64,000 nucleotides of DNA, taken from NCBI RefSeq assembly GCF_001553935.1, contig NZ_CP014232.1, positions 1 through 64,000 of the forward strand, in the 5' to 3' direction. The notes under the pieces were generated by a model that saw only the letters and a program-made list of their open reading frames with translations, made no database searches and was not told the origin of the DNA. Position numbers and translations under genes: made by a program. This stretch comes from Actinomyces oris (GTDB taxonomy: Bacteria > Actinomycetota > Actinomycetes > Actinomycetales > Actinomycetaceae). Shown piece after piece: positions 37,437-45,864 of the stretch; positions within the stretch are counted from its first letter, which is position 1, and each line of letters starts with the position of its first letter.

Positions 37437-38020
37437 GGTAGGTCCTCTCGAGTGTGGTCGGCGCCGACGAAGCGGCTTGGCGGGGTCCCGGGCGGGATGA
37501 GTCCTGAGTCCACGCCGTCGTGGGCTGCAGACCCGGGGGCCTGGGACAGCCGGACCTCCAGGGCGTGGGCCACAGCGGGCGGCACGAGGGCGGAGACGTC
37601 TCGGCCGTAGCCCGCGACGTCCTTGACGAGGGAGGAGGAGATGTGCGCGTAGGCGGCGGACGCAGGCAGGAAGACCGTCTCGGGCGCCCCCAGGTCGCGG
37701 TTGAGCAGGGCCATGGGCAGCTCGGCATCCAGGTCGCTGCCGTTGCGCAGGCCCTTGATGATGGCGCTCGCCCCGCGCCGGCTGCAGTAGTCGGCCAGGA
37801 GCCCGGGGACGATGTCCACCTCGACGCCGGACAGGTGGGAGGTGGCCTCCCTGGCCAGGCGGAGGCGTTCGTGGACGTCGAGCAGGTGACGTCCGGCCTT
37901 GGCGGCGTTGTGGGCGATCCCGATGACGACGACGTCGAAGAGCGTGGTCGCGCGGGCGGCGATGTCGACGTGCCCCAGGGTGAGGGGATCGAAGCTTCCG
38001 GGGTAGACGGCCAGGCTCAT
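37433..38020 (-). CDS. coaD: Phosphopantetheine adenylyltransferase
   Basis: Penultimate step of coenzyme A synthesis. The core is about 160 residues with YPGSFDPLTLGHVDI at the start, AIIKGLRNGSDLD and the ISSSLVKDVA loop. The protein has 195 residues because of a C-terminal extension of about 30 residues rich in Gly, Pro and Ser that is not part of the fold. The ATG is preceded by TAGCGT and six bases, with no ribosome site. Confidence 0.95.
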   Translation of the reverse strand: MSLAVYPGSFDPLTLGHVDIAARATTLFDVVVIGIAHNAAKAGRHLLDVHERLRLAREATSHLSGVEVDIVPGLLADYCSRRGASAIIKGLRNGSDLDAELPMALLNRDLGAPETVFLPASAAYAHISSSLVKDVAGYGRDVSALVPPAVAHALEVRLSQAPGSAAHDGVDSGLIPPGTPPSRFVGADHTREDLP

Positions 38021-38032
38021 ACGCTCACGCTA
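38021..38032 (-). promoter_or_regulatory. Candidate leaderless promoter of coaD
   Basis: TAGCGT (38027-38032, minus strand) is separated by six bases from the coaD ATG. The same hexamer stands seven bases before ddl. Confidence 0.45.
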
Positions 38033-38141
38033 CTGGCTGGGCCAGCCGCGGTGCGGGACGCGCGCCGCACCGCCCGCGCCAGCACGCCGACGCGGCGCCC
38101 CGACGGGCGTCGGGCATCCCGGGCTCCTGGGGCGGCACTGC

Positions 38142-38153
38142 TATATTTCCCTT
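38142..38153 (+). promoter_or_regulatory. Candidate leaderless promoter of the LacI-family gene
   Basis: TATATT (38142-38147) lies six bases before the GTG at 38154, and the intervening TCCCTT cannot act as a Shine-Dalgarno sequence. Confidence 0.5.
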
Positions 38154-39152
38154 GTGTCCACACGCGTGACCCTCAGTGACGTGGCCGAGGCAGTCGGAGT
38201 CTCAGCGCAGACCGTCTCTCGCGTACTCAACAACCACCCGTCGGTCCGTCCCGAGACACGTCAGAAGGTTCTGGCAGCCGTTCAGGCACTGGGCTATGAG
38301 CCGAATCTCGCCGCCCGCTCGCTGGCCTCGGGCTCCTCCGGGGCCGTGGGAATCCTGCTGACTGCCGGGCTGTCACACGGGATGGCCTCCATCTTCTCCG
38401 CGATCGCCAGGGCGGTGCGCGAGCGGGGGGACACCTTCGTCCTGGCCACTGCCGAGGGAAGCGACTCCGAATCCGTGCGACAGGCACTGGCTCACCTGCA
38501 CGGCCACCGCGTGGCGACCATCGTGGTCCTGGCCCAGCGCGCCGACGTCCTGACCATTCTCTCCTCCCAGCGCCACCGCGGTCCGGTCGTGGCCATCATC
38601 TCGGGTCAGCACGAGTTCTCCGAGCTGTCCACCGTCTCCATCGACCAGGCCCTGGGAGCCAGGCTGGCCACGGAGCACCTTCTGGCTCAGGGGCGCAGCC
38701 GCCTGCTGCACGTCACCGGGGACCTGTCCTGGCAGGACGCCTCGGAGCGCCTGGCCGCCTACCAGTCGGCGTGCGCGCAGGCCGGGCTTCCCGGCCGCTG
38801 GGTGGGTACGGACGCCTGGACGGGAGAGGCAGGGGCCAAGGTTGCCAGGCGTCTGCTCGACAGCGGCCTGCCCGACGCCGTCTTCGCCGCCAACGATGAC
38901 ATCGCCCTGGGGCTGTGCCACGAGCTGCTCGCCGCCGGCGTGAGAATCCCCGACGACGTCGCCGTTGTCGGCTTTGATGACATCCCCCTGGCGCGTTGGG
39001 CGACCCCGTCCCTGTCCAGCGTCACGCAGGACTTCGACGCCCTGGGACGGGCTGCGCTGAGCCTGTCCGACGAGATCGTCGAGGGCGCCCCCGCCCGCAG
39101 CATCTGCCTGGAGCCAACGCTCGTCGTCAGGGCGTCATCAACCAAGGCCTAG
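38154..39152 (+). CDS. LacI-family transcriptional regulator, probable fucose repressor
   Basis: 332 residues. The N-terminal HTH is VTLSDVAEAVGVSAQTVSRVLNN with the hinge helix ending ARSLASG, followed by a periplasmic-binding-protein-like sensor domain (SIDQALGARLATEHLL, VVGFDDIPLARWATPSLSSV). It stands at the edge of the fucose genes and converges with fucP. LacI-type operator sequences lie in the fucI-fucA promoter region, so it is the likely regulator. The inducer could be fucose or fuculose phosphate; this is inference. Confidence 0.88.
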   Translation: MSTRVTLSDVAEAVGVSAQTVSRVLNNHPSVRPETRQKVLAAVQALGYEPNLAARSLASGSSGAVGILLTAGLSHGMASIFSAIARAVRERGDTFVLATAEGSDSESVRQALAHLHGHRVATIVVLAQRADVLTILSSQRHRGPVVAIISGQHEFSELSTVSIDQALGARLATEHLLAQGRSRLLHVTGDLSWQDASERLAAYQSACAQAGLPGRWVGTDAWTGEAGAKVARRLLDSGLPDAVFAANDDIALGLCHELLAAGVRIPDDVAVVGFDDIPLARWATPSLSSVTQDFDALGRAALSLSDEIVEGAPARSICLEPTLVVRASSTKA

Positions 39153-39203
39153 CGCCGGCGATCACCTTTCCAGGCGGGCCCACTGGCCCCACTGGACCTA
39201 CGA

Positions 39204-39245
39204 AGCTCTGCGCGCCCGGCTCGTACCGAGTGGGCGCACAGAGCT
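39204..39245. terminator. Hairpin between convergent lacI-type gene and fucP
   Basis: Arms 39204-39217 and 39232-39245 pair at 13 of 14 positions, with a small inner CTCG/CGAG stem in the loop. There is no T-run on either side. It is well placed to end both transcripts, as in many high-GC genomes. Confidence 0.5.
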
Positions 39246-39264
39246 CCGAAGTGAGAGGCGACCG

Positions 39265-40596
39265 TCAGTCGGCGCTGACGGGCCTGGGCGTGCGCAGCGT
39301 GTAGACCCCGTAGGCGGCCACCACCACGAAGCACCCGGCGACCGTGATGTAGGAGATCGCGGGAGACGTGTGGTCCATGATGGCGCTCTGCACCAGGGGC
39401 ATGGTGGCTCCACCGATGATGGCCATGACCAGGCCTGCGGCCCCGTACTTGGTGTCCTCCCCCAGCCCCTGGAGGGCCTCGCCGTAGATGGTGGGGAACA
39501 GCAGGGAGATGCACGCCGACAGGGAGATGATGGCCAACACCCCCAGAATGTTGACGCTCACCATGGCGAACAGGGACAGGGCGATTCCGAGGGAGCACAT
39601 GAGCAGAAGCAGCTTGCGTGCATCAAACCGTCCCATGAGACCCACCATGAGGAACCGGAAGACCAGGAAGATGATCAGGCTGGCCTGAAGCCAGTCACCC
39701 GCCACATCATCCGACACCTTCAAGGCGCTGGTGACGTAGTGCAGGGTGTAGGTCCAGATGCAGGTCTGGGCCGACACGTTGAAGTACTGCGCCACCACCC
39801 CGAAGCTGTAGCGCTTGTTGCGCAGCAGGCGCATGAGCCTGCCCGTCCCACCGCTGGCACCCGCGGCGGACTCCACCGGCCGCTCCACGACCTTGACCCG
39901 GCCGATCATGACGGCCAGCAGGATGTAGAGGAGCCCGAGGGCGACATAGGGGCCCATGACCGCCTTGAGCTCTGCACTCTGGGTGGCCAGCAGTACCTCG
40001 TGGCTCATGGCCTTGCGCTGCTCAGCGGTGGCCGGGTTCACCTTGGACAGGATCAGCAGGTCGGCCAGCAGCACCCCGAGGTTGGAGCCGATGGGGTTGA
40101 ATGCCTGTGCGAAGTTGAGGCGCCGGGTGGCGTTGTGCTCAGGTCCCATGGACATCACGAAGGGGTTGGCACTGGTCTCCAAAATGGACAGACCGGCGGC
40201 CAGGGTGAACAGTGCGGTCAGAAACACCGAGTAGGTCATGGCGTAGGTCGCGGGGATGAACAGGAGCCCGCCGGTTCCCGCCAGCACCAGCCCGATGAGG
40301 ACGCCACCCTTGTAGCCCAGGCGACTGTTGATGAAGGCCGCCGGGATCGCTAGGCAGAAGTAGGCCCCGTAGTAGGCCGACTGCACCAGCGAGGACTGCA
40401 GGTTCGACATGGAGAATACGGAGCCGAAGACCTTGACCAGGGGATCAGTCATGTTTCCGGCCAGGCCCCAGGCGGCGAAGCAGGAGACCAGCAGACAGAA
40501 GGGCAGCACCATGCCGGGATACAGGAACCCCCGCTTGGCCGTCCCCTCCCGGACGGGGGCCTCCTCAGCCACGGAGTCGCGAGTCGCTGTCATCAC
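39265..40596 (-). CDS. fucP: L-fucose:proton symporter (MFS)
   Basis: 443 residues, 12 predicted helices. The FucP-type acidic residues are visible: Asp in GNMTDPLVKVF in helix 1 and Glu in ILETSANPFVMSMGP in helix 4. These are the positions used for proton coupling in E. coli FucP. The start is GTG at 40594-40596 (4-bp overlap with fucU) or ATG at 40591-40593 (1-bp overlap). It is last in the fucI-fucK-fucU-fucP unit. Fucose specificity is inferred from the neighbours as well as similarity. Confidence 0.88.
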   Translation of the reverse strand: MMTATRDSVAEEAPVREGTAKRGFLYPGMVLPFCLLVSCFAAWGLAGNMTDPLVKVFGSVFSMSNLQSSLVQSAYYGAYFCLAIPAAFINSRLGYKGGVLIGLVLAGTGGLLFIPATYAMTYSVFLTALFTLAAGLSILETSANPFVMSMGPEHNATRRLNFAQAFNPIGSNLGVLLADLLILSKVNPATAEQRKAMSHEVLLATQSAELKAVMGPYVALGLLYILLAVMIGRVKVVERPVESAAGASGGTGRLMRLLRNKRYSFGVVAQYFNVSAQTCIWTYTLHYVTSALKVSDDVAGDWLQASLIIFLVFRFLMVGLMGRFDARKLLLLMCSLGIALSLFAMVSVNILGVLAIISLSACISLLFPTIYGEALQGLGEDTKYGAAGLVMAIIGGATMPLVQSAIMDHTSPAISYITVAGCFVVVAAYGVYTLRTPRPVSAD

Positions 40597-41021
40597 AGCA
40601 CGCCCTTCTTGAGAATGAGATTGCCGTACAGGGCGGTCTCCCCGGTGAGGACGACGGCGTAGACGCTGGGGGTGTAGTCGTAGAAGGCCATGCGCTCAAT
40701 CGTCTTGACGCTCACCGGTCCGGCATCCTTCTCGGCCTCGTTCCAGATCTGCTCATAGACGTCCCACACCGGAGGCCGAGGGTCATCGCCCACCGTCTCC
40801 ATGAGGGCCACCTGGTAGCTGCTGTAGCGGTCCAGGGGCATGAGCGTGAGGATGGACCGCAGCAGGTCGGGGATCCCCAGGCCATCGGCCCGCACCGTAG
40901 CAGGGTGGAGGTGGTGGCCGGGGAAGTTCGCATCGGCCAGGAGAATCTCATCCCCATGGCCCATCTCGAGCAGGATCTTGACGAGTTCGGGTGACAGGTT
41001 GGCGGGAATGTTGCGGAGCAT
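40593..41021 (-). CDS. fucU: L-fucose mutarotase FucU
   Basis: 142 residues from the ATG at 41019-41021, which follows AAAGGAG by five bases; a longer upstream frame is not needed. The FucU/RbsD signature EMGHGDEILLADANFPGHHL is complete. It interconverts alpha- and beta-fucose to feed the isomerase. It overlaps fucP. The 64-bp gap before it holds a sequence that shares the core of the fuc operators. Confidence 0.93.
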   Translation of the reverse strand: MLRNIPANLSPELVKILLEMGHGDEILLADANFPGHHLHPATVRADGLGIPDLLRSILTLMPLDRYSSYQVALMETVGDDPRPPVWDVYEQIWNEAEKDAGPVSVKTIERMAFYDYTPSVYAVVLTGETALYGNLILKKGVL

Positions 41022-41063
41022 CGTTGCTCCTTTCGTGTGGTGGGTGTTCAGTTCAATGTGTGG

Positions 41064-41071
41064 TTGCGCTC
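41064..41071. promoter_or_regulatory. Core of a LacI-type operator in the fucK-fucU gap (weak)
   Basis: TTGCGCTC here equals the central eight bases of the operator at 44389-44404 read on the other strand. Flanking bases match poorly (about 10 of 16 overall). Confidence 0.25.
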
Positions 41072-41085
41072 GACATGCCAAGTGG

Positions 41086-42555
41086 TCAGTCGGCGGTGGC
41101 GTTGCCCAGCCGTTCCCGCATGGCGTCGAAGGTATCGGGATCGGCGATGGTCCCAGAGGCCTCGACCTCCACGGAGCGGATACTGCGGCGCAGCACCTCA
41201 CCGCGAGCACTCGGGCCGAGGACCTCGGCGGCCTCGAGCTGGGCGAGGATGTTGCCCAGGGCACTGGCCTCCGGCGTGCCCACGACGACCTGACGGTGAC
41301 AGGCCGCCGCCGTCATGGCCGGCAGGAGGCTGTTGCGCGCCCCGCCTCCCACCAGGTGGATCGGTGCTGCCGGGTCCAGCTGGTCGCCGACGACGTCCTG
41401 CAGCCCCTGGGCGTAGGCGGCGTGGGCGCAGGCGAGCGACTCGAGGATGAGCCGGACCGTCTGCGCCGGCCCCTCGGGAGCCACCTTGTAGTGACTGCGG
41501 CACCACTGGGCGATCTTCTCCGGCATGTCGCCGGGACTGGCGAAGACCTCGTCGTCGGGGTCGATGACGACGCCGAGGGAGGCGCACTCTCCCGCCGCCT
41601 CGACCAGCGCACCGGTGTCGGGCTCGTTCCAGGAGCGCTGGCACTCCTGGAGCAGCCAGAAGCCGGTGAGGTTGCGCAGCAGCCGGATGCCTCCGTCGGT
41701 GCGCACCTCGTTGGTCAGTCCGGCCCGCAGCGCCGCTTCGTCCAGGACGGGGCTGGGAACCGCGGCTCCGATGAGGCTCCAGGATCCCGAGGAGATGAAC
41801 AGGCGCACCTCGTCACCGGCCAGACCAAGCGCATGGACGGCGCAGGCTGTGTCGTGCCCGCCGGGACGCACGATGGTGATCCCTTCCGGTGTCGTCCCGG
41901 CCACCGTGGCGTCGTCGACGAGCGGGGGCATCCACCCCTGAGGAATCCCGGCGGCCTGGAGCACAGGAGCCGACCACTCGTGCGCCCCCGGTGAGGCGAG
42001 CCCGGTGGTCGAGGCGATCGCTCGCCCCGCCTGCGCGGGGGCGCCGAGCAGGTAGGCCACGAGGTCGGGCAGGGGCAGGAAGCGATCCACCCGATCGATG
42101 AGGTCGGGCTCCTGCCTCAGGTCCGCGTAGAGCTGGTAGACCGTGTTGATCTGCTGGGGCAGGATGCCGGTCTCTTTCCAAGCCGTCTTCACAGGGAGAG
42201 CCCGGTCCAGGTCTGCGGCCCAGCGGGCCATGCGCTGGTCCCGGTAGGCGCGCGGGGCGCGCAGCAGCTCTCCGTGGGCGTCGAGCAGGCCGTAGTCCAC
42301 TCCCCAGGTGTCGATGCCGATGGAGTCGGGGACCCGCCCCAGCCGCTGCGTCGCCATGGCAATGCTCCGACGAACACCATCCATGATGCGCTCGAGGTCC
42401 CAGGTGAGGGTGCCGTGGTCGTCCACCGCCTGGTGGTGGAGGCGGAAGACCTCCTCGGTGCTGATGACCCCCTGCCGGTAGGTCCCCAGGACCGCTCGCA
42501 CGGAGCTGGAGCCGAGGTCGAGGGCAAGGACGTGGTGCTCGTCGGTGCTCGTCAT
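41086..42555 (-). CDS. fucK: FGGY-family sugar kinase, probable L-fuculokinase
   Basis: 489 residues. FGGY kinase fold: N-terminal ATPase motif LALDLGSSSVRAVLG, DTWGVDYGLLD with the sugar-binding Asp, and C-terminal HLVGGGARNSLL. Sequence alone is close to both rhamnulokinase and fuculokinase. The position between fucI and fucU makes fuculose the likely substrate, giving fuculose-1-phosphate. It starts 12 bp after fucI. Confidence 0.85.
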   Translation of the reverse strand: MTSTDEHHVLALDLGSSSVRAVLGTYRQGVISTEEVFRLHHQAVDDHGTLTWDLERIMDGVRRSIAMATQRLGRVPDSIGIDTWGVDYGLLDAHGELLRAPRAYRDQRMARWAADLDRALPVKTAWKETGILPQQINTVYQLYADLRQEPDLIDRVDRFLPLPDLVAYLLGAPAQAGRAIASTTGLASPGAHEWSAPVLQAAGIPQGWMPPLVDDATVAGTTPEGITIVRPGGHDTACAVHALGLAGDEVRLFISSGSWSLIGAAVPSPVLDEAALRAGLTNEVRTDGGIRLLRNLTGFWLLQECQRSWNEPDTGALVEAAGECASLGVVIDPDDEVFASPGDMPEKIAQWCRSHYKVAPEGPAQTVRLILESLACAHAAYAQGLQDVVGDQLDPAAPIHLVGGGARNSLLPAMTAAACHRQVVVGTPEASALGNILAQLEAAEVLGPSARGEVLRRSIRSVEVEASGTIADPDTFDAMRERLGNATAD

Positions 42556-42567
42556 GGCGGCGACCCG

Positions 42568-44343
42568 TCAGCGGTAGAGAGGACCGAAGGTGGCGCAGGC
42601 CCGGAAGTCGGCGCTCTCGGGCTCGGCGGTACCGAAGGGCACCCAGGCCTTGGGGCGCAGGATCCTCTCGCGCTCAACGTTGTGCATGTAGACGGGGATG
42701 CGCAGCATCGATGCCAGGGTGATGAGGTCGGCACCGAAGTGCCCGTAGCCGGTGGCCGTGTGGTTGGCGCCCCAGTTGGCCATCCAGTCGTAGACAGAGG
42801 TGAAGGCGCCCTGGCCGGTCAGGCGCGGGACGAAGAAGGTCGTCGGCCAGGTCGGGTCGGTGCGGTTAACGATCTGGTCGCGCACGTCGTCGGGCAGCTC
42901 CACGGTCCAGCCCTCGGAGATCTGGAGGACCGGCCCCTGGCCTGCCACGAAGTTCAGGCGGGTCGCAGTGACGGGCATGTTGCCGGCGGTGGTGAAGTGC
43001 GTGGAGAAGCCGCCTCCGGGGAAGTACTCGCGGGTGGCGGCATGGAAGGTGGAGGCCTTCAGATCCGCCTCGATGTCCGCCTCGGTGATCTCCCACCAGT
43101 GCTTGATGATGGGGTTGCCCTCGGCGTCCTTCTCCTCGCCGGTGGCGTTGAGGGTGGTGGCCCCGGAGTTGCGCAGGTCGATGAATCCGTTCTCGGCGCG
43201 CCCCTCGAGCTTGTAGCCGGTGACCCGCTCAACGGCCTCGGGGCTCCAGTAGGTGCGCACGTCGCTGAAGAGCTGGGGACGGTGGGTCAGGACGGAGTTG
43301 AAGAGCATGGCCACGGCGTTGCCGGCGTCGCCCTCCGTGGCGAAGACCTTCTCGGGCCGCTTGCCGTTCCAGTCGAAGGTGGTGTTGAGGAAGGTCTCGA
43401 GGATGTCGCCGTTGGGCTTGTAGTCCGTCCACTGACGCTGCCCCTGGAAGCCCGCCGCGATGGCGTCGTGGCCCTCGGCCTCCTCGACGAAGCCCAGCTC
43501 GGCCAGGGCGGGGTTGCCCTCCATGAGGTCGCGGCCGATGAGGAGCATCTTGATGCAGTAGTCGAACTGCTCGTCATACTCCTCCTGGGTGAAGCGGTTG
43601 GCCTCGGGGTTGCGGTTCTCCCCGATGGTGAGGTGCTCCCGGGCCCAGGCCAGGGCGGTCTCGTACTCCTGGTGGTCGTAGATGCCGTGGGCGATACGGC
43701 GGTCGATCTCGATCATGTCGATGTACTCGGCCCGCATGCCCAGGTAGTCGACGAAGAACTGCTCGGGGACGCGGCAGCCGGCGATTCCCATGGAGACGGT
43801 GCCGATCGAGAGGTAGCTGCGCCCCTTCATGAGGCCGACCCCCAGGGCAGCGCGCACGTAGCGCAGGATGTTCTCGACGACGTCCTCGGTCAGGCCCGAG
43901 TCGTCGGCGTCCTGCACGTCGTGGCCGTAGATGCCGAAGCAGGGAATGCCCAGCATGTTGTAGGCGGCGGCCGCGGCGGCCAGGGTCACGGCCCCGGGGC
44001 GCTCAGTGCCGTTGAAGCCCCAGATGGCGTGCGGGATGGAGGGGTCGAGGTCAAGGACCTCGGTGATGTAGTTCCAGGAGGCGGTGACGGTCAGGTCGGC
44101 ACACACGTTCTCGGTGCGGAACTGCTCCTTGCAGCGGTTGGCCTCGGCCACGCCCCCGATCGCGGTCTCGGAGACGACGCAGCGCACCGGGCTGCCGTCG
44201 GGGTAGGTCAGGCGCGAGGAGATGAGCTCGGCGACATCCTTGGCCAGCTGAGCGGTCTTGTCCTCGAGGGACTCCCTCACGCCACGACGGCGTCCGTCAA
44301 TGAGGGGACGGATTCCGATGGCGGGGTAGGACGCAGCGGACAT
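42568..44343 (-). CDS. fucI: L-fucose isomerase
   Basis: Converts L-fucose to L-fuculose using Mn2+. The ATG at 44341-44343 follows AAAGGAAA by six bases, and the resulting 591 residues equal the length of E. coli FucI. The frame extends 19 codons upstream without a ribosome site. The beginning, AIGIRPLIDGRRRGVRESLE, is a FucI hallmark. First gene of the minus-strand fuc unit, with the promoter and operator just upstream. Confidence 0.96.
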   Translation of the reverse strand: MSAASYPAIGIRPLIDGRRRGVRESLEDKTAQLAKDVAELISSRLTYPDGSPVRCVVSETAIGGVAEANRCKEQFRTENVCADLTVTASWNYITEVLDLDPSIPHAIWGFNGTERPGAVTLAAAAAAYNMLGIPCFGIYGHDVQDADDSGLTEDVVENILRYVRAALGVGLMKGRSYLSIGTVSMGIAGCRVPEQFFVDYLGMRAEYIDMIEIDRRIAHGIYDHQEYETALAWAREHLTIGENRNPEANRFTQEEYDEQFDYCIKMLLIGRDLMEGNPALAELGFVEEAEGHDAIAAGFQGQRQWTDYKPNGDILETFLNTTFDWNGKRPEKVFATEGDAGNAVAMLFNSVLTHRPQLFSDVRTYWSPEAVERVTGYKLEGRAENGFIDLRNSGATTLNATGEEKDAEGNPIIKHWWEITEADIEADLKASTFHAATREYFPGGGFSTHFTTAGNMPVTATRLNFVAGQGPVLQISEGWTVELPDDVRDQIVNRTDPTWPTTFFVPRLTGQGAFTSVYDWMANWGANHTATGYGHFGADLITLASMLRIPVYMHNVERERILRPKAWVPFGTAEPESADFRACATFGPLYR

Positions 44344-44388
44344 GGCAAGTTTCCTTTCACTGGGCGACGATGACCAGGACCCACATCG

Positions 44389-44404
44389 ATGTGAGCGCAA
44401 ACAT
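44389..44404. promoter_or_regulatory. LacI-type operator 1 of the fuc divergent promoter
   Basis: ATGTGAGCGCAAACAT is a 16-bp near-palindrome with a GCGC centre, like the ideal lac operator. On the minus strand it begins directly after CATTCT, the candidate -10 of fucI, so bound repressor would sit on the start site. It overlaps the perfect palindrome CACATCGATGTG (44382-44393). Confidence 0.6.
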
Positions 44405-44434
44405 AGAATGACCCCGACCGAGCGGTCATGTCAA
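44405..44434 (-). promoter_or_regulatory. Candidate promoter of fucI-fucK-fucU-fucP
   Basis: Perfect TTGACA (44429-44434) and CATTCT (44405-44410) on the minus strand, 18 bp apart. The spacer contains GACCG-CT-CGGTC, a further small palindrome that could bind a second regulator. Confidence 0.5.
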
Positions 44435-44464
44435 GCATGAAAACAAGAACGCGAAACCATGGAC

Positions 44465-44480
44465 ATGAGAGCGCCAACAT
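44465..44480. promoter_or_regulatory. LacI-type operator 2 of the fuc divergent promoter
   Basis: ATGAGAGCGCCAACAT matches operator 1 at 14 of 16 bases in the same orientation. The two sites start 76 bp apart, about seven helical turns, which would allow a loop. It lies 71 bp before fucA. Confidence 0.55.
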
Positions 44481-44550
44481 GGGACGATGCCTCGGTACCA
44501 CTTCTGACGCAACGGGGCGCACAGCGGTACGCCCCGGGAAAGAGCCCATC

Positions 44551-45219
44551 ATGCTTCTCAACGACGCTCGACAGCAGATCGCCGACGCCTGCTCCCACCT
44601 GTCCGACGACGGCCTGGTCGTCGGCACCGCCGGCAACCTGTCCGTCCGGGAGGGGGACCTGGTCGCCATCACTCCCTCGGGACTGCCCTACCAGGAGATG
44701 CGCCCCGATCTGGTCGCCGTAGTCGAGTACGCCACCGGCAAGCAGGTCGAGGGGCCGCTCAAGCCCGCCAGCGAGCTGGACCTGCACCTGACCGCGCTAC
44801 GGGCGACCGGACAGATGTCGGTCGTGCACACCCACTCCTATGCGGCCACCACCGTGGCCAGCCTCGAGGGCGTGAGCGCACTCCCAGCCGTGCACTACTA
44901 CATCTGCATGTTCGGTGGCAGCGACGTGCGAGTGGCCGACTACGCCATCTACGGCTCGCCGGAGCTGGCTGCCAATGTCGCCAAGGCCCTTGAGGGACGC
45001 ACCGCGGCCCTCATGAGCAACCACGGCTCCGTGGTGGCCGGCCCGGACCTGGCCTCCACCTATGTCCTGACCCAGGAGCTGGAGTGGGTCTGCGAGCTCT
45101 ACCTGCGCACACTCGCCGTCGGCAGCCCCAAGATCCTCACCGATGAGCAGATCGAGGCGGTCGCGTGCAAGATCCGGGACACCGGCTACGGTCAGCACGC
45201 CCCGGCCGAGGAGAGCTGA
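44551..45219 (+). CDS. fucA: L-fuculose-phosphate aldolase
   Basis: Class II aldolase cleaving fuculose-1-phosphate to dihydroxyacetone phosphate and L-lactaldehyde. 222 residues from the ATG at 44551, preceded by GGGAAAGAG; earlier in-frame ATGs fall in the operator region. Motifs: GTAGNLSVREGD, zinc ligands in VVHTHSYAA and the later His in SNHGSVVAG. Transcribed away from fucI. No lactaldehyde-handling gene is seen in the window. Confidence 0.92.
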   Translation: MLLNDARQQIADACSHLSDDGLVVGTAGNLSVREGDLVAITPSGLPYQEMRPDLVAVVEYATGKQVEGPLKPASELDLHLTALRATGQMSVVHTHSYAATTVASLEGVSALPAVHYYICMFGGSDVRVADYAIYGSPELAANVAKALEGRTAALMSNHGSVVAGPDLASTYVLTQELEWVCELYLRTLAVGSPKILTDEQIEAVACKIRDTGYGQHAPAEES

Positions 45220-45256
45220 GCGCCGCAGCCACTGGGGACACAGTCTGCGGGCCGGG

Positions 45257-45269
45257 TAGGGTCTGTCCC
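45257..45269 (+). promoter_or_regulatory. Candidate leaderless promoter of rsmD
   Basis: TAGGGT (45257-45262) is seven bases before the ATG at 45270, with no ribosome site between. recG carries the same hexamer in the same position. Confidence 0.45.
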
Positions 45270-45830
45270 ATGACGAGGATCGTGGCCGGAACCGTGGGTG
45301 GACGCAGGATCGAGGTGCCCCGGTCCGGGACGCGCCCCACCTCCGAGCGCGTCCGCGAGGCTCTTTTCGCCCGCCTGGACCACTACGGGGTGCTCGACGC
45401 CGCTCGGGTGCTGGACCTGTGCGCGGGTTCCGGGGCTCTGGGTCTGGAAGCCGCGAGCCGAGGAGCCGGCGAGGTCACGCTCGTGGACTCCTCGCGCGGT
45501 GCGTCGCAGACCTGCCTGCGCAATATCCGGGCGCTGGGCCTGGGCGGGGTGTCGGTGGTGACCGCGAAGGCGGCCGCCTTCCTGGCCGGCCCGGCGGGCG
45601 CTCCGGCGGACCTGGTGCTGATCGATCCTCCCTATGAGTTGAGTGAGGAGGAGCTCACGGCGATCCTCACTGCCCTGGTCCGCAGCGAGGATCCGTGGCT
45701 GGCGCCGCGCGCCGTCGTCGTCGTCGAGCGCTCGACGCGCTCACCGGAACCGACCTGGCCGGCGGGGCTGGAGCGCTTCGCGGACAAGCGGTACGGCGAG
45801 ACCACGATCTGGTTCGCCGAGCCGGCCTGA
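45270..45830 (+). CDS. rsmD: 16S rRNA (guanine-966-N2)-methyltransferase RsmD
   Basis: 186 residues beginning MTRIVAGTVGGRRIEVP, a typical RsmD start. The SAM-binding motif is DLCAGSGALGLEA and the catalytic motif VLIDPPYE. It methylates 16S rRNA in the assembling 30S subunit. An in-frame ATG at 45165 lies inside fucA and is unlikely. In most actinobacteria rsmD runs with recG and coaD; here it is on the opposite strand and converges on recG, with the fuc genes between it and coaD. Confidence 0.93.
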   Translation: MTRIVAGTVGGRRIEVPRSGTRPTSERVREALFARLDHYGVLDAARVLDLCAGSGALGLEAASRGAGEVTLVDSSRGASQTCLRNIRALGLGGVSVVTAKAAAFLAGPAGAPADLVLIDPPYELSEEELTAILTALVRSEDPWLAPRAVVVVERSTRSPEPTWPAGLERFADKRYGETTIWFAEPA

Positions 45831-45864
45831 GCCGCGGACGCTCCCCGGTTCACCCCTGGGCGCT

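Noticed and set aside
42274..44373. 699-codon open frame antisense to fucI and fucK
   Set aside because: fucI is certain from length and signature. The antisense frame is a codon-bias artefact.
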